Positions 16,521-24,847 of a stretch of DNA of 39,485 bases are shown one piece after another. The notes beneath the pieces were generated by a model. That model ran no database searches, was not told the DNA's origin, and saw nothing but the letters and a program-made list of their open reading frames with translations. Both the position numbers and the translations under genes were made by a program. Numbering within the stretch: position 1 is the stretch's first letter; every line of letters starts with the position of its first letter. Location: assembly GCF_017483025.1 (NCBI RefSeq), contig NZ_JAFUMA010000108.1:1-39485 (forward strand). Reading direction: 5' to 3'. Source of the DNA: Anaerotignum sp. (GTDB lineage Bacteria > Bacillota > Clostridia > Lachnospirales > Anaerotignaceae).

Positions 16521-18098
16521 ATGAAAAAGAAACTCATTCAGTTCAAAAACATCGTAAAAAGCTATGAAGACGGCAAGGTCGTTCTGAAGGGCATCAATCT
16601 GGATATTTATGAAAACGAATTTGTGACACTGCTGGGCCCCTCCGGCTGCGGCAAAACTACACTGCTGCGTATCCTGGGCGGCTTCCTGACACAGGATCAG
16701 GGGCAGGTCATCTTCGACGGGCAGGAAATTTCCAATGTGCCCCCCTATAAAAGAGAGGTCAACACTGTATTCCAGAAATACGCTCTCTTCCCCCATATGA
16801 ATGTATATGACAATATCGCTTTCGGCCTGAAGCTGAAAAAAGAACCCAAGGATATCATTGAGCAGAAGGTAAAACGTATGCTGAAGCTGGTGAATCTGGA
16901 AGAATATGCGGATAGAAGCGTGACAGCCATGTCCGGCGGTCAGCAGCAGCGTATCGCCATTGCCCGCGCCCTGGTCAATGAACCCAGTGTCCTCCTTCTG
17001 GATGAACCTCTGGGCGCTCTGGACCTGAAGCTGCGTAAGGAAATGCAGCATGAGCTGAAGAAAATCCAGCAGGAAGTCGGTATCACTTTCATCTACGTAA
17101 CCCACGATCAGGAAGAAGCCCTGACCATGTCCGATAAAATCGTTGTTATGAACGAGGGTGAAATTCAGCAGATCGGCAGCCCCACGGATATCTATAACGA
17201 ACCCGTCAATACCTTTGTTGCCAACTTCATCGGTGAATCCAATATCATCGAAGGCATGATGGTAGATGATTATAAGGTCGTATTCGAAGGCAGACGATTC
17301 GACTGTGTGGATAATGGCTTTAATAAAAATGAAGTGGTAGATGTTGTCATCCGCCCCGAAGACCTTGATATCGTTCCCCGCGGACAGGGCAAGCTGAAAG
17401 GCGTGGTAAAATCCGTCCTGTTCAAGGGCGTGCACTATGAAACCATGGTAGAAACAAAGGTCGGCACGGAAATCACCGTAAAAATGGCAGTTTCCAACGA
17501 CAGACCTGTTTATAATGAAGCGGCAAATGAAAAAATCTCCGCCAATGACTTCTATCTGGATATGGAAGACGTGGAAGAACTGGATGAAGCGACCATCATC
17601 GCCCGCGCCGATGCTCAGGCTTGGAACCCTGATGAAGATGAACTGATCTCCATTAAAGAAGTAGATTATGAAATCAAAAAGGAAAATGGCAAATATCCCG
17701 TAACCTTCTCCACGGCGGCCGGCACATCCATCACCATCAATATGATCGTAAAGGATGAAAACCGCGTGACAAGCATGGAAAATGAAGAAGAGATTTATGC
17801 CATGAATTTCTTTAAAAAGGTAGACGAAATTCAGGAAGCCATTGCCCTGGATACAGACCTGAAAACATGGGCCAATGCCTCCGCATGGAGCCTGGAAGAC
17901 GGCACAGCCGTGGAAATCACCGACGTAAAATACGATTTCGACCCCGAAACCATCACCCCCGGCGTATATGATGTGACATTCGCCACAAAGGGGTATGAAT
18001 ATAAGATCGACACAACGGATAAATTCGAAGTGGGTGACGAAGTGGGCCTGATGTTCCAGCCCGAAGACATCCACATTATGTCCAGAGATAATTATTAA
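16521..18098 (+). CDS. potA: Spermidine/putrescine ABC transporter ATPase PotA with inserted repeats
   Basis: 525 residues, against about 350-380 for usual PotA. The ATPase is complete: Walker A GPSGCGKT (39-46), Q-loop [10 protein letters not shown], signature SGGQQQR (138-144), Walker B LLLDEP (158-163), H-loop histidine 195. The TOBE domain begins near 275 ([25 protein letters not shown]) and its last strands appear only at 490-520 ([23 protein letters not shown]). Between them, roughly 322-490, lie two tandem related segments of about 70 residues, each ending in an Ig-like strand pair (GKYPVTFST and GVYDVTFAT). GGAGG precedes the ATG. PotA energises import by PotB and the PotC half of the fused protein. 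Confidence 0.93.
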   Translation: MKKKLIQFKNIVKSYEDGKVVLKGINLDIYENEFVTLLGPSGCGKTTLLRILGGFLTQDQGQVIFDGQEISNVPPYKREVNTVFQKYALFPHMNVYDNIAFGLKLKKEPKDIIEQKVKRMLKLVNLEEYADRSVTAMSGGQQQRIAIARALVNEPSVLLLDEPLGALDLKLRKEMQHELKKIQQEVGITFIYVTHDQEEALTMSDKIVVMNEGEIQQIGSPTDIYNEPVNTFVANFIGESNIIEGMMVDDYKVVFEGRRFDCVDNGFNKNEVVDVVIRPEDLDIVPRGQGKLKGVVKSVLFKGVHYETMVETKVGTEITVKMAVSNDRPVYNEAANEKISANDFYLDMEDVEELDEATIIARADAQAWNPDEDELISIKEVDYEIKKENGKYPVTFSTAAGTSITINMIVKDENRVTSMENEEEIYAMNFFKKVDEIQEAIALDTDLKTWANASAWSLEDGTAVEITDVKYDFDPETITPGVYDVTFATKGYEYKIDTTDKFEVGDEVGLMFQPEDIHIMSRDNY

Positions 18099-18115
18099 GG
18101 AAGGGGGCACAGCGA

Positions 18116-18955
18116 ATGCGGCAATTTCGCAATCTGATCTATCCGTATGTGGGCTGGCTGGCTGTTATGGTCGTTGTTCCCATGCTGATGATCTTATTAT
18201 ATGCATTTACAACGGCAGGCAATGATGTAACCACCTTCCGTTTTACCCTGGATAACTTTGTCCGTTTCCTGACGGATGTGGTTTTTCTGGATGTTTTGAA
18301 ACGCTCCCTGCTGATCGCAGTGGCAACCACCATCATCTGTGTCCTGCTGGGCTATCCCATTGCCTATGCTATCGCAAAAGGGCCGGAAAAGAGCGGTTTC
18401 TTCTGGATCATGCTCATCACCCTGCCCACATGGATCAATATGCTGGTGCGTACTTATGCATGGGTGGGCATCCTGCAGGATGATGGCCTGTTGAATAGTT
18501 TCCTTGGCCTCTTTGGCATCGGGCCTTTCCATATGATCCATACCACCTTTGCGGTAGTCCTGGGGATGGTCTACAACTTCATTCCCTTTATGATCCTGCA
18601 GATCCATTCTTCCCTGGCGAAGATGGACAAGAGCCTGTTGGAAGCGGCAAACGACCTGGGGGCAAATCCTGTGCAGTGCTTTACGAAGGTGACACTGCCT
18701 CTGTCTCTGCCCGGGGTTCTGAGCGGCATCACCCTGGTGTTCCTGCCTGCGGTTTCCAGCTTCTTTATCCCGAAACTCTTGGGCGGCGGCCAGTATGTGC
18801 TGGTGGGTAACGTCATCGAGACCCAGTTCCTGACCAGCGGCGACTGGAACTTCGGTTCCGCCATCTCCCTGATCATGGCAGTGATCATCATGCTCTCTAT
18901 GTGGCTGACCCGCAAGGTGGATACCGACCCTGCGGCAAATGGAAAGGGGGCGTAA
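18116..18955 (+). CDS. potB: Spermidine/putrescine ABC transporter permease PotB
   Basis: 279 residues with about six membrane helices, normal size. The permease EAA loop that docks with the ATPase is visible: LLEAANDLGANPVQCFTKVTLPLSLPG. Starts 17 bases after potA with AAGGAAGGGGG in front, and ends three bases before the PotCD start. Forms the transmembrane channel with PotC. Confidence 0.93.
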   Translation: MRQFRNLIYPYVGWLAVMVVVPMLMILLYAFTTAGNDVTTFRFTLDNFVRFLTDVVFLDVLKRSLLIAVATTIICVLLGYPIAYAIAKGPEKSGFFWIMLITLPTWINMLVRTYAWVGILQDDGLLNSFLGLFGIGPFHMIHTTFAVVLGMVYNFIPFMILQIHSSLAKMDKSLLEAANDLGANPVQCFTKVTLPLSLPGVLSGITLVFLPAVSSFFIPKLLGGGQYVLVGNVIETQFLTSGDWNFGSAISLIMAVIIMLSMWLTRKVDTDPAANGKGA

Positions 18956-18958
18956 GGG

Positions 18959-20854
18959 ATGGATAATAAGAAAAAAACAGGCATTGCTGGCAAGGTCTTA
19001 TTGGCGGCGACCATGATCTTCTTCTACTTGCCTATCCTGTATATCATCGTATTTTCCTTCAATGGTTCCCGTTCCCTGACCCATCTGGATGGATTTTCCC
19101 TCCGCTGGTATGAAAAGATGTTTGCGGACAGCACCATGATGGAAGCAGTGGTCTATACCATCATTATCGCCATTCTGGCAACGATCATTTCTACGATCGC
19201 GGGCACGCTGGCGGCTATCGGCATGTCCCGTTCCAAAAAGATTTTGCGCAATCTGGTGGAACAGGTGAATAATCTGCCGATTATGAACCCGGAAATCGTA
19301 ACAGCCATCGGTTTGCTGATGTTCTTCAGCGCCATCGGCATCAAAAAGGGCTTTCTGACATTGCTTCTGGCCCATATCATGTTCTGTATCCCTTATGTGA
19401 TCTTGTCCGTTATGCCAAAGCTTCGTTCCCTTGACCCAAACCTGGCGGATGCAGCCATGGACCTGGGGGCAACCCCCTTCCAGGCACTGACGAAGGTCAT
19501 CGTGCCCCAGATCATGCCCGGTATCGTATCCGGTGCGCTGGTTGCCTTCACCATGAGCTTTGACGATTTCATCATTTCTTATTTCGTCACAGGCAACGGT
19601 GTACAGAATATTTCCATTCTGGTTTACACTATGAGTAAACGTGTAAACCCTTCCATCAACGCCCTTTCTACGCTGGTGATTCTGCTGATCACATTTGCGC
19701 TGATCGTTGTGAATGTGGTTCCTGTCATCCGGGAAAAACAGGGCAAGAGCGGCCAGTCCTTCAGTAAGGCGGGCATTGCTGTCTGTGCGGCGGTTTTGAT
19801 CGCCGTTGGCGGTTTCGGGGCGTCTATGCTCCGCGGCGGCACCTCCCCCGAGGATGCTGTTGCAAAATATGGCTCCAATACCCTGAAGCTCTATAACTGG
19901 GGCGAATATATGGGCGAAAACCTCATCAGCGATTTTGAAAAGGAATTTGGTGTGGATGTCATCGTGGAATATTTCGATTCCAACGAAATGATGTATACGA
20001 AGATTCAGGCAGGCGATGCCTACGATGTGCTGGTTCCTTCCGATTATATGATCCAGCGCCTGATGAATGACGATATGCTGCAGAAACTGGATCTTTCCCT
20101 GATCCCCAATCTGGATAACCTGGCGGAAGGCGTGCAGAATCTGCCCTACGACCCCAACCATGATTATTCTGTGCCTTATTTCTGGGGCAGCGTGGGTATC
20201 GTTTATAACCATGAGAACGTTGACCCTGCGGCGGTGGAAGAACAGGGCTATAATATCCTGCATAATACAGACTATAAAGGCCGTATCTATATCTATGACT
20301 CTGAGCGTGACTCCTTCATGATGGCGTTGAAAGCCCTGGGCTATTCCATGAATACGGACAACATGGACGAAATTTATGCGGCCTATGACTGGCTGCTGGA
20401 AATGAATGATACCATGGCGCCTGTTTATGTAACAGACGAAGTAATCGATGGTATGATCAACGGCAGCAAGGATATCGCAGTGGTATACAGCGGCGACGCC
20501 ACAACGATTCTGGCGGAAAATGAAGACATGAGCTTCTGGCAGCCCATGGAAGGCACCAACCTGTGGAGCGATGCCATGGTCATTCCTGCCAATGCCCAGA
20601 ATCCTCTGCTGGCCCATGAATTCATCAATTACGTGCTGACCTATGAAGCATCCATGGGTAACTCTGAGTACGTTGGCTATACCTCTTCCAATGAAGAAGT
20701 TATGCTGGAACTGAGCAGCGAAGAGGGCGCTTATGGGGATAATGAGGCTTACGTGCCTCGTTCCGGATACGAAAAGGACGAAGTATTTCAGGACAATCCT
20801 GTATTAAAGAAAACGCTGGCCGAGTTGTGGATCAAAGTAAAAGCATCGAAATAG
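18959..20854 (+). CDS. potCD: Fused PotC permease and PotD polyamine-binding protein
   Basis: 631 residues. Residues 1-260 are PotC: six membrane segments and an EAA loop DAAMDLGATPFQALTKVIVPQIMPG (164-188). Residues 272-290 (GIAVCAAVLIAVGGFGASM) form a seventh helix. From about 305 the protein is a periplasmic-binding-type PotD domain: LKLYNWGEYMGENLISDFEKEF, YDVLVPSDYMIQRL, YFWGSVGIVYN, GYTSSNEE. A six-helix PotC ends inside the cell, so the added helix places the binding domain outside, tethered to its own channel at fixed 1:1 ratio. Such fusions are known in Bacillota. No separate potD is present. Confidence 0.93.
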   Translation: MDNKKKTGIAGKVLLAATMIFFYLPILYIIVFSFNGSRSLTHLDGFSLRWYEKMFADSTMMEAVVYTIIIAILATIISTIAGTLAAIGMSRSKKILRNLVEQVNNLPIMNPEIVTAIGLLMFFSAIGIKKGFLTLLLAHIMFCIPYVILSVMPKLRSLDPNLADAAMDLGATPFQALTKVIVPQIMPGIVSGALVAFTMSFDDFIISYFVTGNGVQNISILVYTMSKRVNPSINALSTLVILLITFALIVVNVVPVIREKQGKSGQSFSKAGIAVCAAVLIAVGGFGASMLRGGTSPEDAVAKYGSNTLKLYNWGEYMGENLISDFEKEFGVDVIVEYFDSNEMMYTKIQAGDAYDVLVPSDYMIQRLMNDDMLQKLDLSLIPNLDNLAEGVQNLPYDPNHDYSVPYFWGSVGIVYNHENVDPAAVEEQGYNILHNTDYKGRIYIYDSERDSFMMALKALGYSMNTDNMDEIYAAYDWLLEMNDTMAPVYVTDEVIDGMINGSKDIAVVYSGDATTILAENEDMSFWQPMEGTNLWSDAMVIPANAQNPLLAHEFINYVLTYEASMGNSEYVGYTSSNEEVMLELSSEEGAYGDNEAYVPRSGYEKDEVFQDNPVLKKTLAELWIKVKASK

Positions 20855-20887
20855 TGGGGTTCCACCCCCTCAAGAGAGGGTGATTGT

Positions 20888-21235
20888 ATGTTTGAAAAAT
20901 GTAAATTGATTTGCCTTGGAGAAGGAAAAGCTGATTGGCTGGCAAAAGGCGGAGACGCCGCGCTGGTGTGCAGCGTCGACCAGCTGCGGGGCATGCTCCT
21001 GATCGGTGAAGAACTGCCCGAGAAAATCGTATTCGACGGCAGTCTGAAAGAATTCATCCGCCTTTTCCCCGAGCGTACGCCGGAGGAAAGCTGCGAAGCG
21101 GTAAACGTCTATCTGGAGCAGGGTGTTGCCGAATGGGAAAACGACCATTGGGAATTTTTCACCTGCAGAGCGGCGGTTTTGGGCTGCTGCAGCGGCTTTT
21201 ACCTTTCCATTGTGAATAAGAAAGACATAAAATGA
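20888..21235 (+). CDS. Uncharacterised 115-residue protein at end of the pot operon
   Basis: Not recognised. A soluble, acidic protein without signal peptide or clear membrane helix. Features seen: N-terminal KCKLICLGEGKADWLAKGGDAALVCS resembling a small alpha/beta unit, a central predicted helix rich in E and R (EFIRLFPERTPEESCEAVNVYL), and a cysteine-containing end (AVLGCCSGFYLSI). GAGAGGG lies before the ATG, 33 bases after potCD, and a terminator follows, so it is the last gene of the polyamine operon. Position suggests a role with polyamine uptake or its control, but no function is proposed. Confidence 0.65.
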   Translation: MFEKCKLICLGEGKADWLAKGGDAALVCSVDQLRGMLLIGEELPEKIVFDGSLKEFIRLFPERTPEESCEAVNVYLEQGVAEWENDHWEFFTCRAAVLGCCSGFYLSIVNKKDIK

Positions 21236-21245
21236 ACATCAAAAA

Positions 21246-21270
21246 AGCACCGACATTGTCGGTGCTTTTT
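21246..21270. terminator. Bidirectional terminator after the pot operon
   Basis: AGCACCGAC/GTCGGTGCT with a three-base loop (21246-21254, 21258-21266), flanked by six A on the left and five T on the right. Shared by the plus-strand pot operon and the minus-strand TauE/SafE gene. Confidence 0.9.
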
Positions 21271-21273
21271 CTA

Positions 21274-22050
21274 TTACATGAAAAATTCGCTTAAAACCTT
21301 GATAAATAATAGAACGATAACGATCATCAGCATCTTGCGGATGACAGCAGCGCCCTTTTTGATGGCGACCCCTGCCCCCAGGTAGTTGCCGCAGATATTG
21401 AAGGCCGCCGCGGGAATGGCAACTGCCCAGTATACCGTGCCCGCCAGAATGAATACCACCAGAGAGGCGTAGTTGGATGCCAGGTTCAGGAACTTGGCAT
21501 TGCCCGTTGCGGTGCGCATGTCATATTTCAAAATCAGGCAGAAGGCGATCAGGGCAAAGGTGCCTGTACCGGGGCCGAAAAGGCCGTCGTAAAACCCGAT
21601 CATGCCGCCGATGAGGAAGGCAAAGGCGTATTTTTTGCCTTTCGTAAAGGTATGAGACTGGTTTTCATTGCCCATGTTTTTATTCACCAGTGTGATGATG
21701 GCAACGACAGGCAAAATCACCAGCATCATGGTTTTCAGGGTGCGGTCGTCCAGAACAAGGACGATTTTTGCCGCAATGGCGGAGCAAAGGAAGGCCCCCG
21801 CCGCCGCTGTCAGCCCCACGGGGATATCTACCATTTTATTGCGGTAGTAGCGCAGGGTGGCGATGGTTGTGCCGCAGGCCGCAGCAAATTTATTGCAGGC
21901 ATAGACCATATGCATGGGCAGGCCGCTGAGCATATATGCCGGCAGGGAAATGAGCCCGCCGCCGCCGGCGATGGAATCCAGGAATCCCGCCAGAAAGCTG
22001 GCGATCATCAGGAAGATGAAACTTTGTCCGGAAATGATCAAATCAAACAT
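21274..22050 (-). CDS. TSUP/TauE-SafE family membrane transporter
   Basis: 258 residues with about eight hydrophobic segments. The two half-repeats of the family start with SFLAGFLDSIAGGGGLISLPA and with GGMIGFYDGLFGPGTGTF; both glycine-rich motifs are diagnostic. Family members move sulfite, sulfoacetate, taurine-derived or other organosulfur and C2 compounds, mostly as exporters, but the substrate cannot be read here. GAGGAGAAAC precedes the ATG. Probably a single-gene unit, with a TATAAT-like -10 (22091-22096 on the minus strand) and a terminator at each end. Confidence 0.88.
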   Translation of the reverse strand: MFDLIISGQSFIFLMIASFLAGFLDSIAGGGGLISLPAYMLSGLPMHMVYACNKFAAACGTTIATLRYYRNKMVDIPVGLTAAAGAFLCSAIAAKIVLVLDDRTLKTMMLVILPVVAIITLVNKNMGNENQSHTFTKGKKYAFAFLIGGMIGFYDGLFGPGTGTFALIAFCLILKYDMRTATGNAKFLNLASNYASLVVFILAGTVYWAVAIPAAAFNICGNYLGAGVAIKKGAAVIRKMLMIVIVLLFIKVLSEFFM

Positions 22051-22142
22051 ATTGTTTCTCCTCTTTTGTAATCAAATATTTCAAAAATATATTATAACAT
22101 AAAAAAGCGGGAATGGCGAAAAACTTCCATTTTTGGCAAAAG

Positions 22143-22167
22143 AAAAAGGCGTGAGTCCCACGCCTTA
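22143..22167 (-). terminator. Terminator of the DUF362 gene
   Basis: AAGGCGTG/CACGCCTT stem (22146-22153, 22159-22166), followed on the minus strand by a T-run (plus-strand A at 22143-22147). Sits 12 bases after the DUF362 stop. Confidence 0.8.
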
Positions 22168-22178
22168 TTTTCTAAAGA

Positions 22179-23045
22179 TTATTTTACTTCGATCAATTTA
22201 TATTCTCTGGAGCCATAGCCCAGCGCTGCCGCAGCTTCAATGGTATGGACGCCATTTCTGGATTCGATGCGTTTCAGCAGGTGAGGACGACCGGGGTCAT
22301 CGGCTGCATAGACCAGATCCAGGCAAGCCTGGTCGATGGCGATGGGGTCCAGGGAAACCAGAATACCAATATCCGCCATACAGGGGTCTTCCGCTACTGC
22401 GCAGCAGTCGCAGTCTACGGACATATTCATCATAACGTTTACATAAACGATTTCGCCTTTAAAATATTCCACGATGGAGCCTGCCGCATCGGCCATGGAT
22501 TCCAGGAAGGAATCGTGGTCTGCAGTCCAGATCTTTTCAGGTTCACCAACGCCATGGATATAGGCTTTGCCAAAGGAAGAAGCAACACCAATGGAAAGCT
22601 GTTTCAGCGCGCCGCCGTAGCCGCCCATGGGGTGGCCTTTGAAGTGGGAAAGCACCAGCAGGGAATCATAGTTTGCCAGGTTTTTGCCCACATAATTCTT
22701 TTTGATGCGTTTGCCGTTGGGGATATCCAGTTCCAGGTCGGGGCCTTCTGCATCCAGCAGGTCGAAGGGGAAATAAGCATTCCAGCCGTGTTTTTCGATA
22801 AGGGCTTTGTGCTTTTCTGTCGTGTTGCGTTCGCCTTCATAGGCTGTGTTACATTCTGTTACAGTGCCCTGTACGTGGTCGATGATGGGTTTCCAAAATT
22901 CAGGGCGCAGGAAATTCTGGTTGCCAGCTTCGCCGGAGTGAACCTTGATGGCAACGTTGCCTTTCAGTTCCTTGCCAGCCAGTTTGTATAATTCCAAAAC
23001 TTTTTCAGGAGAAATTTCTCTGGAAAAGTAAACCTTTGCGCTCAT
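22179..23045 (-). CDS. DUF362 domain-containing protein
   Basis: 288 residues from the ATG at 23045, which has AAGGAGG 8 bases upstream; an in-frame start at 23099 would have no site. Family pattern: VAIKVHSGEAGNQNFLRPEF near the start, LVLSHFKGHPMGGYGGALKQLSIG in the middle, then a cysteine-containing segment NMSVDCDCCAVAEDPCMADIGIL and the SLDPIAIDQACLDLV end. DUF362 proteins are often described as Fe-S-centre proteins of unknown activity; the cysteines (CDCC and DPC) are present here. The usual C-terminal ferredoxin domain is absent. Monocistronic between two terminators. Confidence 0.85.
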   Translation of the reverse strand: MSAKVYFSREISPEKVLELYKLAGKELKGNVAIKVHSGEAGNQNFLRPEFWKPIIDHVQGTVTECNTAYEGERNTTEKHKALIEKHGWNAYFPFDLLDAEGPDLELDIPNGKRIKKNYVGKNLANYDSLLVLSHFKGHPMGGYGGALKQLSIGVASSFGKAYIHGVGEPEKIWTADHDSFLESMADAAGSIVEYFKGEIVYVNVMMNMSVDCDCCAVAEDPCMADIGILVSLDPIAIDQACLDLVYAADDPGRPHLLKRIESRNGVHTIEAAAALGYGSREYKLIEVK

Positions 23046-23105
23046 AAATATGACCTCCTTGGGGATATTTGTTTTTGCCTTATATACAAAGCATAACACA
23101 AGAGA

Positions 23106-23136
23106 AACAAAAAAACCACCTCGATTTGAGGTGGTT
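23106..23136 (-). terminator. Terminator of the PurF-like gene
   Basis: AACCACCTC/GAGGTGGTT stem (23114-23122, 23128-23136) followed on the minus strand by seven T. It also faces T-rich sequence on the plus side (CTTGGTTTTTTG), but there is no plus-strand gene to end. Confidence 0.85.
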
Positions 23137-23149
23137 CTTGGTTTTTTGT

Positions 23150-24574
23150 TTATTCCTTGCCGTTCCAGCAGTAGGTGCAGACTTTTTCTCTGGGCAGGCC
23201 GATGGCTTCCAGCAGGCCTTCCAGGGACTGATAGCCCAAGGAAGAGAAGCCCAGCTTTTCACAGATGCGTTTCAGCATACACTGACCTCTTTCTGTAGAA
23301 GCGTCTATATACTCGTCCAGATATTTATCGCCCTGCAGTCCTTCCAGTTCATGGATGATGCGGCGGGCTAGCAGGTCATCTTCGCTGCCTTTGCTGGTGA
23401 AGTTCAGGAATTTGCAGCCGTACATGATGGGAGGGCAGGCGGAGCGCATATGTACTTCCTTGGCGTTGGAATGATACAGGAAGTCCACGGTCTCTCTCAG
23501 CTGTGTACCGCGAACGATGGAGTCGTCTACAAACAGCAGCTTCTTGCCTTCGATCAGTTCGGGTACGGGGATCTGTTTCATTTTTGCCACACGGTTGCGG
23601 ATCTTCTGGTTGGCGGGGGTGAAGGAACGGGGCCATGTGGGTGTATATTTTACAAAAGGACGGGCATAGGTCTGGCCGCTCTGTTTTGCGTAGCCCATAG
23701 CGTGGGGCACGCCGGAATCGGGGATGCCGGCTACATAGTCTACATCGGGCAGTGTGCCGTTCAGGGCTTCGTCGCGGGCCATGATTTCGCCGTTTTTATA
23801 GCGCATCACTTCTACGTTCACGCCTTCATAGTTGGAGTTAGGGTAGCCATAGTAGCTCCAAAGGAAGGCGCAGATCTTCATCTCTTCCCCTGCGGGTTTC
23901 AGCGTTTCATAGCCTTCGGGCGTGATTTTTACGATCTCGCCGGGGCCCAGTTCATATTCGTTTTCGTAGCCCAGCTTCTGATAAGCGAAGGATTCGAAGG
24001 AAACGGCATAGCCTTCTTCATCCTTCCCGATCAGGACGGGCAGTCTGCCCAGATTATCTCTGGCAGCATAGATGGAGTCATCTTCTGTTAAAATGAGCAG
24101 TGTGACAGAGCCTTTGATGGCTTCCTGGGCATGCTTGATGCCGCTGATGAGGTTTTCTTTCTGATTGATGAGGCAGGCAATGAGTTCTGTTTCGTTTACA
24201 TTGCCGGTGGAGCGGGACATAAACTGATGCCCTTTGTCAAATTCAGCCTGGAGCAGTTCGTCTGCGTTGGTGATGGCGCCAATGGTGGTGATGGCATAGG
24301 TGCCCAGGTGGGAACGTACCAGCAGGGGCTGGGGGTCATTATCGCTGATGCAGCCGATGCCTGCAACACAGCCCTCAAATTCATGCAGATCATCTTCGAA
24401 TTTTGTACGGAAGGGTGTGTTTTCAATGTTGTGGATCTCCCGCTGGAATCCTTTCTCTTTGCTGTGGAGCGCCATACCACCTTTTTTTGTACCCAGATGA
24501 GAATGATAGTCTACGCCGAAGAAGATATCCAGCACGCAATCCTGATTGGAAGTTACGCCAAAAAAGCCGCCCAT
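23150..24574 (-). CDS. PurF-like amidophosphoribosyltransferase homologue lacking the catalytic cysteine
   Basis: 474 residues from the ATG at 24574 with GGAGG 7 bases before it. Two-domain layout of PurF: N-terminal Ntn glutaminase fold and C-terminal phosphoribosyltransferase with the PRPP loop FVDDSIVRGTQ (348-358) and GIPDSGVPHAMGYA (283-296). But residue 2 is glycine (MGGFFGV) where PurF has the nucleophilic cysteine (CGVFGI), and the usual NGN motif region reads IGAITN (98-103). The glutaminase half is therefore probably inactive, making the protein ammonia-dependent or of different function. It stands alone with no pur genes beside it and has its own promoter. The Gly2 codon was read directly (GGC). 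Confidence 0.8.
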   Translation of the reverse strand: MGGFFGVTSNQDCVLDIFFGVDYHSHLGTKKGGMALHSKEKGFQREIHNIENTPFRTKFEDDLHEFEGCVAGIGCISDNDPQPLLVRSHLGTYAITTIGAITNADELLQAEFDKGHQFMSRSTGNVNETELIACLINQKENLISGIKHAQEAIKGSVTLLILTEDDSIYAARDNLGRLPVLIGKDEEGYAVSFESFAYQKLGYENEYELGPGEIVKITPEGYETLKPAGEEMKICAFLWSYYGYPNSNYEGVNVEVMRYKNGEIMARDEALNGTLPDVDYVAGIPDSGVPHAMGYAKQSGQTYARPFVKYTPTWPRSFTPANQKIRNRVAKMKQIPVPELIEGKKLLFVDDSIVRGTQLRETVDFLYHSNAKEVHMRSACPPIMYGCKFLNFTSKGSEDDLLARRIIHELEGLQGDKYLDEYIDASTERGQCMLKRICEKLGFSSLGYQSLEGLLEAIGLPREKVCTYCWNGKE

Positions 24575-24622
24575 GATTTGCCTCCTTATGTATGAAAAAA
24601 CAATTGTTAAGTTTTGAAAGTC

Positions 24623-24673
24623 ACGGGTTTTTCCCGTCGTTTTTATTTTAAAGGAAATAAAAATGGAATACAA
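24623..24673 (-). promoter_or_regulatory. Promoter and leader hairpin of the PurF-like gene
   Basis: Minus-strand TTGTAT (24668-24673), 17 bases, TAAAAT (24645-24650). A small hairpin ACGGG/CCCGT (24623-24627, 24633-24637) lies at the start of the predicted leader, with AACAATTGTTTTTT after it, which could attenuate transcription. Confidence 0.45.
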
Positions 24674-24766
24674 CAGAAAATGGCATGGATAAATGGCGAA
24701 AAACCGGGCGAAAAAAAGTGATTTTTCGTCATTATGTTGAGTGCGGGTGTTTTTTGCACAAAGAGA

Positions 24767-24797
24767 AAAGTGTTGAAATCCAATATTTCAACACTTT
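24767..24797 (-). terminator. Stem-loop downstream of the tRNA fragment
   Basis: Perfect 13-base stem AAAGTGTTGAAAT/ATTTCAACACTTT, 5-base loop, 10 bases beyond the 3' end of the tRNA fragment on the minus strand. Probably the original terminator of that tRNA gene. The T-tract is poor (TTTCTCTTTG). Confidence 0.5.
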
Positions 24798-24806
24798 ATC
24801 TTACCC

Positions 24807-24847
24807 TGTCCCGGCGGGATTCGAACCCACGGCCTTTCGCTCAGGAG
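24807..24847 (-). pseudogene. 3' half of a tRNA-Arg-like gene, possible attachment-site scar
   Basis: On the minus strand this reads anticodon loop CTCCTGA (would be anticodon CCT), 3' anticodon strand GCGAA, variable AGGCC, T-arm GTGGG-TTCGAAT-CCCGC and acceptor CGGGACA. Upstream of the anticodon loop the homology stops at once: the sequence is CTTTTT instead of a pairing stem. It aligns over 41 bases with the 3' half of the intact tRNA-Arg at 29102-29175 with about five differences and one indel. A tRNA half beginning in the anticodon loop is the classic product of tyrosine-integrase integration. It is not a functional tRNA. Confidence 0.7.

Noticed and set aside
16386..18110. Long minus-strand open frame (574 codons) opposite potA
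   Set aside because: Exact antisense of potA and the cupin gene; composition rich in F, H, I and C as expected from reverse reading; no ribosome site or domain.
18998..20617. Minus-strand open frame (539 codons) opposite potCD
   Set aside because: Mirror of a coding gene with His/Gln/Asp-rich nonsense composition and no motif.
23069..23371. Plus-strand frame between the DUF362 and PurF-like genes
   Set aside because: Runs through a terminator hairpin and then antisense of the PurF-like gene; no ribosome site.
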